A stretch of DNA of 64,000 bases from Massilia sp. H6 (GTDB lineage Bacteria > Pseudomonadota > Gammaproteobacteria > Burkholderiales > Burkholderiaceae_D): the NCBI RefSeq assembly GCF_024802625.1, contig NZ_CP103371.1, forward strand, positions 2,480,001 through 2,544,000, written 5' to 3'. The position numbers and the translations under genes are program-made. Of the stretch, positions 60,211-64,000 are shown piece by piece (position 1 is the first letter of the stretch; each line of letters opens with the position of its first letter). The notes under the pieces are model-generated. The model saw only the letters and a list, made by a program, of their open reading frames with translations, did no database searches and was not told where the DNA came from.

Positions 60211-61431
60211 TCAGACCGGCTGGCCCGCATCCTCGAACAGCTCGCTTGCGATACGCGCCAGGTCGTTCATGCCACCGCCAGCCGTCAGGTGGCGCCGCAG
60301 CCAGCCGGCCTGCCCGCCCTCTTGCAGCAAGTCTTCGATCACCTTGCAGGCCTGGGCGAAACCGGGGTCGGTCGAGCGCTGCGCCAGGCGTGCCAGGTCG
60401 GTGCGGATGACCTGCGCGATCGGCATCGACAGCGCCGTTTCCGGATCGATCCAGTTGCCTTCGACACCGTCGTGCGCCGCATTGAAGCGGTTCCACGTAT
60501 AGAGCTCGCGACTGCCGTTGGACGGCCACTTGCCTGGCTGCGCCGCAAACTCCAGGCACAGCTCGCGCGCGTAGCAGGCCAGCGCCGCCGCATACACCGG
60601 CTTGAGCGGGGTGTCGAGCACGCGCAGTTCGATGGTGCCGTATTCGGGCTTGGGCCGCACGTCCCAATAGAAGTCCTTGATGCTGTTGACGATGCCAAAG
60701 CCCGCCAGCCGGTTGAAATAGTCGCGGAAGTCTTGCCAGCTGCGCAGATCGTGCGGCTGGATTCCGCTCATCGGAAAAGCGCCGACCACGTTACTGCGTG
60801 AACTGCAAAAGCCCGATACCTCGCCCTGCCAGCAAGGCGAATTGGCCGACAAGGCCACGAACAGTGGCGCGCGCTGGGTCAGCCAGGCGCACAGGCGCAC
60901 CGCTTCGTCGGCAGTGCCGGCGCCGATGTGCACATGCATGCCGAATACCGTAAACAGCTTGGCCAGGTAGCCATATTTGCGCTCGGACTCGAAATAACGC
61001 TCCTTGGGATAGATGCGCTGCTGGTTCCAGCGCTGGAACGGATGCGCGCCGCCGCCGGAAATCGCGGCCCCGACCTCGAACGCGGCGCGCTGCACGGTAC
61101 TGCGAATGTGTTCGAGCTGCTCGGCGGCTTCGCCAAAGGACTGCAGGATCGAGGTCGCCACTTCCAGCATCGAGGTGGTGATCTCGGGCGTGTGCACCCA
61201 GGGCTTGTCGTGCTGGTCGAGCACGCGCAGGATATCGGGCGCGGCCGGGAACAGGTCGAAGGTCAGGCGGTCAAGCACCATCAGTTCGAGCTCGATGCCC
61301 ATGGTGCCCAGGGTGGAAGGGGTAAAGTCAGGCAAGTGCGCCGGCCCCTGCCCCGCGACCGCGCGCGCCTGCGCATCGTCGAGCCCCGCGGCGGCGCCCT
61401 TCTTCTCCTGCTGCTTTGGCAATTCACTCAT
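60211..61431 (-). CDS. ybdK: YbdK-type carboxylate-amine ligase (glutamate-cysteine ligase family 2)
   Basis: This 406-residue enzyme of the GCS2 family has TMGIELELMVLDRLTFDLFP at the start of the core, TPEITTSMLEVATSI, the His-rich FGMHVHIGAGTADEAVR and GTIELRVLDTPLKPVYA. YbdK proteins form gamma-glutamyl bonds and show weak glutamate-cysteine ligase activity in vitro; the true substrate is unknown. It is the third gene of an operon after a Kef-like antiporter, with a gap of nine bases. The N-terminal 30 residues are hydrophilic and not part of the core. Confidence 0.92.
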   Translation of the reverse strand: MSELPKQQEKKGAAAGLDDAQARAVAGQGPAHLPDFTPSTLGTMGIELELMVLDRLTFDLFPAAPDILRVLDQHDKPWVHTPEITTSMLEVATSILQSFGEAAEQLEHIRSTVQRAAFEVGAAISGGGAHPFQRWNQQRIYPKERYFESERKYGYLAKLFTVFGMHVHIGAGTADEAVRLCAWLTQRAPLFVALSANSPCWQGEVSGFCSSRSNVVGAFPMSGIQPHDLRSWQDFRDYFNRLAGFGIVNSIKDFYWDVRPKPEYGTIELRVLDTPLKPVYAAALACYARELCLEFAAQPGKWPSNGSRELYTWNRFNAAHDGVEGNWIDPETALSMPIAQVIRTDLARLAQRSTDPGFAQACKVIEDLLQEGGQAGWLRRHLTAGGGMNDLARIASELFEDAGQPV

Positions 61432-61440
61432 GTGTGCACC

Positions 61441-62670
61441 TCATAGCTTGTTCTTCGACAGGCCGTCGCGGCCCTGGCGATAGGTTTCGCCCGCCAGGCG
61501 CAGCCCGAGCCAGGTCAGGCCGGGCGCGAGCAGCACGTTCAGCGCCAGCAATGCCCCCATCAGCTCGGTGGAGGCCGGATCGAGCCCGGTATAGGCATTG
61601 AGCGTATTGTCGACCACCAGCCCGCCATAGCTCACCAGCGAGCACATCGATAGTGCCATTGCATGCTTCTTGCGGCCGTCCCAGGCGGTGGCCGGCCACA
61701 GCGCGATGCGCGTGGCCACGATACGCACCGCAAACACTGCCAGCGCCGCCAGCAGGGTCCAGCCGCTGGTTAGCTGGCCAAGGTCGACCAGCGCAGCCGA
61801 CATCAGGAACAGCAGCACGTACCCAATATCCTGGGCTGTCTGCAGCTGGGCCTGGAAGACGTTGTCGCGCTTCTCGGCATTGCGCAAGAAGACCCCCATC
61901 AGCAGCAGCGACAGCAGCGCGCTCGAGGCCGAGATCGAGCACAGGCCCAGGTCGATCAAGAGTGCAGCGAGCAGCATGCCAGGGCGCATGGTGGCGGGCA
62001 CCTTGCACAGCCGGCTCGCCAGTGCGTACAGTCCATACGAGAACACCGCGATCGCAGCTCCCAGCACCAATTTACCGCCCTGGCGCAACAGCTCGCCGCC
62101 AAAGTCTCCGGTCGGGTCCTGGCCATGGCTGCGCGTCCAGGCCATGGTCACGGCCAGCATCAGCAAGGCCACCAGGCTGCTCAGCCCGACCATGTTGGCA
62201 GTGGCAAAGGTACTGGTGCCGCTGGCGTTTTCGTCGGCCACCATCGAGTTGAGGATCACCGGGTTGACCGCGATCAGGATCGAGCCGATGAAGATGGCCG
62301 AGCCCCAAGGCAGGCCGATCAGCCCCAGGGTGAGCGTGACCGCGATATAGCGCGCGAAGGTCGCCAGCAGCAGGCTGCCGCCCTGGCGGCCGCTGCGCAG
62401 CAGCCAGGCCAGGTCCATCTTGCGCCCCACCTCGAACAACACCAGCGCCGCGGCGGCATTGAGCAATTCCTGGAACTGGGTCAGCAGCGCGCGGTCGATC
62501 AGGCCGCCTCCGGTAGATCCCATCAGTAAGCCGGCAACGACCGCGCCATACAGCTTCGGCACCTGGAAGCGCTGCAAGGTCAAGCCGATGACCAGTGCCA
62601 GCATCAGCCCGCCGCCGAGTACGGCCAGCGGCGACAATAGCCACAGGGACGTGGAAAATTCGTCATTCAT
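61441..62670 (-). CDS. Cation:proton antiporter, Kef-type membrane domain
   Basis: This 409-residue protein has about 12 helices and the CPA2/KefB fold: VPKLYGAVVAGLLMGSTGGGLID early, then ALVLFEVGRKMDLAWLL, NPVILNSMVADENASGTSTFATANM in helix 5-6 (with the carboxylate region AVNPVILNSM) and SISASSALLSLLLMGVFLRN. It lacks the C-terminal RCK/TrkA domain of KefB/C, so any regulation must come from elsewhere. Its ATG at 62670 overlaps the upstream gene by eight bases. It sits with a GCS2-type ligase; glutathione gating of Kef is an intriguing parallel. Confidence 0.88.
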   Translation of the reverse strand: MNDEFSTSLWLLSPLAVLGGGLMLALVIGLTLQRFQVPKLYGAVVAGLLMGSTGGGLIDRALLTQFQELLNAAAALVLFEVGRKMDLAWLLRSGRQGGSLLLATFARYIAVTLTLGLIGLPWGSAIFIGSILIAVNPVILNSMVADENASGTSTFATANMVGLSSLVALLMLAVTMAWTRSHGQDPTGDFGGELLRQGGKLVLGAAIAVFSYGLYALASRLCKVPATMRPGMLLAALLIDLGLCSISASSALLSLLLMGVFLRNAEKRDNVFQAQLQTAQDIGYVLLFLMSAALVDLGQLTSGWTLLAALAVFAVRIVATRIALWPATAWDGRKKHAMALSMCSLVSYGGLVVDNTLNAYTGLDPASTELMGALLALNVLLAPGLTWLGLRLAGETYRQGRDGLSKNKL

Positions 62671-63841
62671 GGCGCAGCTCCCAGGCATGGGCCAGCGCCT
62701 TGAGCTCGCGCTCGAGCAACAGCGCCCGCGCCCGCACCAGCTCGTCCGCACGCGGATCGGCCAGCGCGCCCTCTGGCGGCCTGTCGGCCGGGACCGCCGT
62801 CGACAGGCGCGCCCGCACGATGCCACCGCCATCGTCGTCGCGCAGCGTGATCCAGACCTGCCCGTTGAGGGTCGCGTCTTTTTTCCAGACCGCAAAGAAC
62901 TTGGCGCCGGTGCGTGCGCCGGGCGTGCCGGGCTCGATCAGCGAAAACGGACGCAGCCATTGCGCCTCCGGGAAGCGGCGCGCCAGCTGCACCTGCATCG
63001 CGCTGCGCTGTTCCAGGCGCGCATCGTCGCGCGAATACGGAAGGTGCACCTGGGCCTGGCCGATGCCGGCGGTGCGGATATCCAGGCAGACTTGGGCATC
63101 GCTCCAGCGCCCGGCGTCGCCGGCCAGCACGCGCGGCTGGCCGCGGGTGGCGTCGAGCCAGGCCGCCAGCAAGGGCGAAGCTGCCGGCTGCGCCGGGCTG
63201 GCGCTGCCGATGGCTTGCACCGCCGCCCTCACCCTGCTCCATTGCCGGGCCTGCCATGCACGGGTGTCGGGCCGCGCCGATGGGCGCCAGCGCCACAGCA
63301 CCGCCGACCATTGGCCGTCGGCGCGGCGCCAGAGCGCACCTGCGTGCTGCCAACCCTTGCCGGCACCCGCGCCCTGGCCGAGCAGCGCTTGCCCGGTCCA
63401 GCCGGCGTACCACGCCGGGATCGCGGCGCCGAGTCCGGTTCCGGCGCCGAGCTGGTGCCAGGCGGCGGCGGCCGGCGGCAGGCAAGCAAGGGGGAGGTTC
63501 GGCGCGCTGTCCGGCAGCCTGTCCCAGTAGAGCATTTCGACGTGCCCGCTCCAGGCGCAGCGCCGCAGCGACGCGGCGCCCAGTCCGGAGAAGGCGGTGG
63601 CGGGCGGCGCCGTGCAGTTGGCGGCGCGCGCGCCACGCGTGCCACTGAGGCGCTGGAAGTCGGCCACGGCCGGCGTGGCCAGGGTGGCCGGTTTGCGCGC
63701 GGCTGCCTGCAGCGGCGCCGCGTGCCAGGCGCCCAGCAAGACCAGGGCGGCGATGGCCGCTACCTTGCCCTTGCCGGGATCCCGGCGGGCTGGGGAACGG
63801 GTGGCGATCCCGGGGGCACGGCCGTCAAGAATGGTAATCAT
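62663..63841 (-). CDS. Exported hypothetical protein heading the antiporter operon
   Basis: This 392-residue protein has a basic N-terminus followed by a signal or anchor (KVAAIAALVLLGAWHAAPLQA). The mature part is rich in Ala, Trp, Arg and Pro, with FSGLGAASLRRCAWSGHVEM, VRAAVQAIGSAS and WIRLRDDDGGGIVRARLS-like segments. Several Cys residues might form disulphides. The ATG at 63841 follows GGAGGATCC, an excellent ribosome site. Its stop overlaps the antiporter start, so the pair is translationally coupled. I do not recognise a family. A periplasmic role linked to the antiporter is inferred from coupling only. Confidence 0.8.
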   Translation of the reverse strand: MITILDGRAPGIATRSPARRDPGKGKVAAIAALVLLGAWHAAPLQAAARKPATLATPAVADFQRLSGTRGARAANCTAPPATAFSGLGAASLRRCAWSGHVEMLYWDRLPDSAPNLPLACLPPAAAAWHQLGAGTGLGAAIPAWYAGWTGQALLGQGAGAGKGWQHAGALWRRADGQWSAVLWRWRPSARPDTRAWQARQWSRVRAAVQAIGSASPAQPAASPLLAAWLDATRGQPRVLAGDAGRWSDAQVCLDIRTAGIGQAQVHLPYSRDDARLEQRSAMQVQLARRFPEAQWLRPFSLIEPGTPGARTGAKFFAVWKKDATLNGQVWITLRDDDGGGIVRARLSTAVPADRPPEGALADPRADELVRARALLLERELKALAHAWELRHE

Positions 63842-63911
63842 GGATCCTCCGGTGGGTCGCGCAGGCGGGCGCAGTGTTGCGCCGGCCACGGCAAGCAGGG
63901 CCGCGGCACCG

Positions 63912-63940
63912 AAAAAATCCCCCGGAGCGGCTCTGGGGGA
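63912..63940 (-). terminator. Intrinsic terminator of a minus-strand gene beyond the window
   Basis: TCCCCCGGAGC and GCTCTGGGGGA pair (with one G-T wobble), and on the minus strand the stem is followed by TTTTTT. It implies that a minus-strand gene ends close to or beyond position 64000. No complete gene is visible in 63941-64000. Confidence 0.65.
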
Positions 63941-64000
63941 AGAAAAGAAACGGACTGAACCGCCTCGCTGCTGGTCGGGCGCCCCACCGTCTGGCAGGCG

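Overview
The window reads as a chromosomal segment of a motile, Gram-negative betaproteobacterium of the Oxalobacteraceae, most like Massilia, Telluria or Duganella. The reasons are high GC, dense codon use rich in GCC, GGC and CTG, a PEP-CTERM protein, an LpxO-type lipid A hydroxylase, flagellin and CheV, and small lineage-restricted proteins (DUF6139-like, DUF2863-like). This placement is inferred from gene content; no rRNA or tRNA gene is present to confirm it. No prophage, insertion sequence or CRISPR array was seen. The one recombinase gene stands alone.

Layout. 1-3399: tail of a TatD-type nuclease, an ankyrin protein, a PRMT-like methyltransferase, a small conserved protein and LpxO. 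3409-8902: a PEP-CTERM protein diverging from a Bug/TctC binding protein, then the rRNA hydroxylase RlhA and two small genes. 9132-14626: CheV, a long AI-2E-family permease, a short flagellin and an acyltransferase, all on the minus strand. 14845-21740: a six-gene heavy-metal efflux operon (His-rich leader protein, outer membrane channel, accessory periplasmic protein, adaptor, RND pump, second periplasmic protein). 21809-22867: a second AI-2E permease. 22868-24194: about 1.3 kb without a credible gene but with palindromic AT-rich islands.

24195-27171: a small unknown protein, a tyrosine recombinase under a textbook LexA box, a DUF411 protein, a disordered protein and a PNPOx-fold protein. 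27353-34071: an NAD region (nadB, a sirtuin, nadA-nadC) followed by the ABC-F protein YbiT. 34163-37781: queE-queD-tadA plus a hydrolase and LD-carboxypeptidase; three of these genes act on tRNA position 34. 37965-40043: a histidine kinase and a diguanylate cyclase. 40131-43515: a general-stress cluster with YsnF/AvaK (DUF2382) and YflT-like domains and a repeated C-terminal module of about 90 residues.

43644-48628: a secreted nuclease, small hydrophilic proteins, a PhyH-type oxygenase, an MscS channel and a glycosyltransferase. 49086-53962: a DUF2863-like protein, an NCS2 purine permease, a DUF481 outer membrane protein and a TPR-fused Asp/Asn hydroxylase. 54036-58968: an MHS-type MFS permease overlapping a thioredoxin, an M23 peptidase and a class A PBP. 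59141-63841: a MarR regulator whose start codon lies in a perfect palindrome, a small membrane protein, and an operon of an exported unknown, a Kef-like antiporter and a YbdK-type ligase.

The strongest leads are the SOS-controlled solitary recombinase, the modular stress-protein family in which one paralogue carries an apparent domain-deletion scar, the metal pump operon with its shared [11 protein letters not shown] motif, and the gene-free interval with orphan operator-like palindromes.
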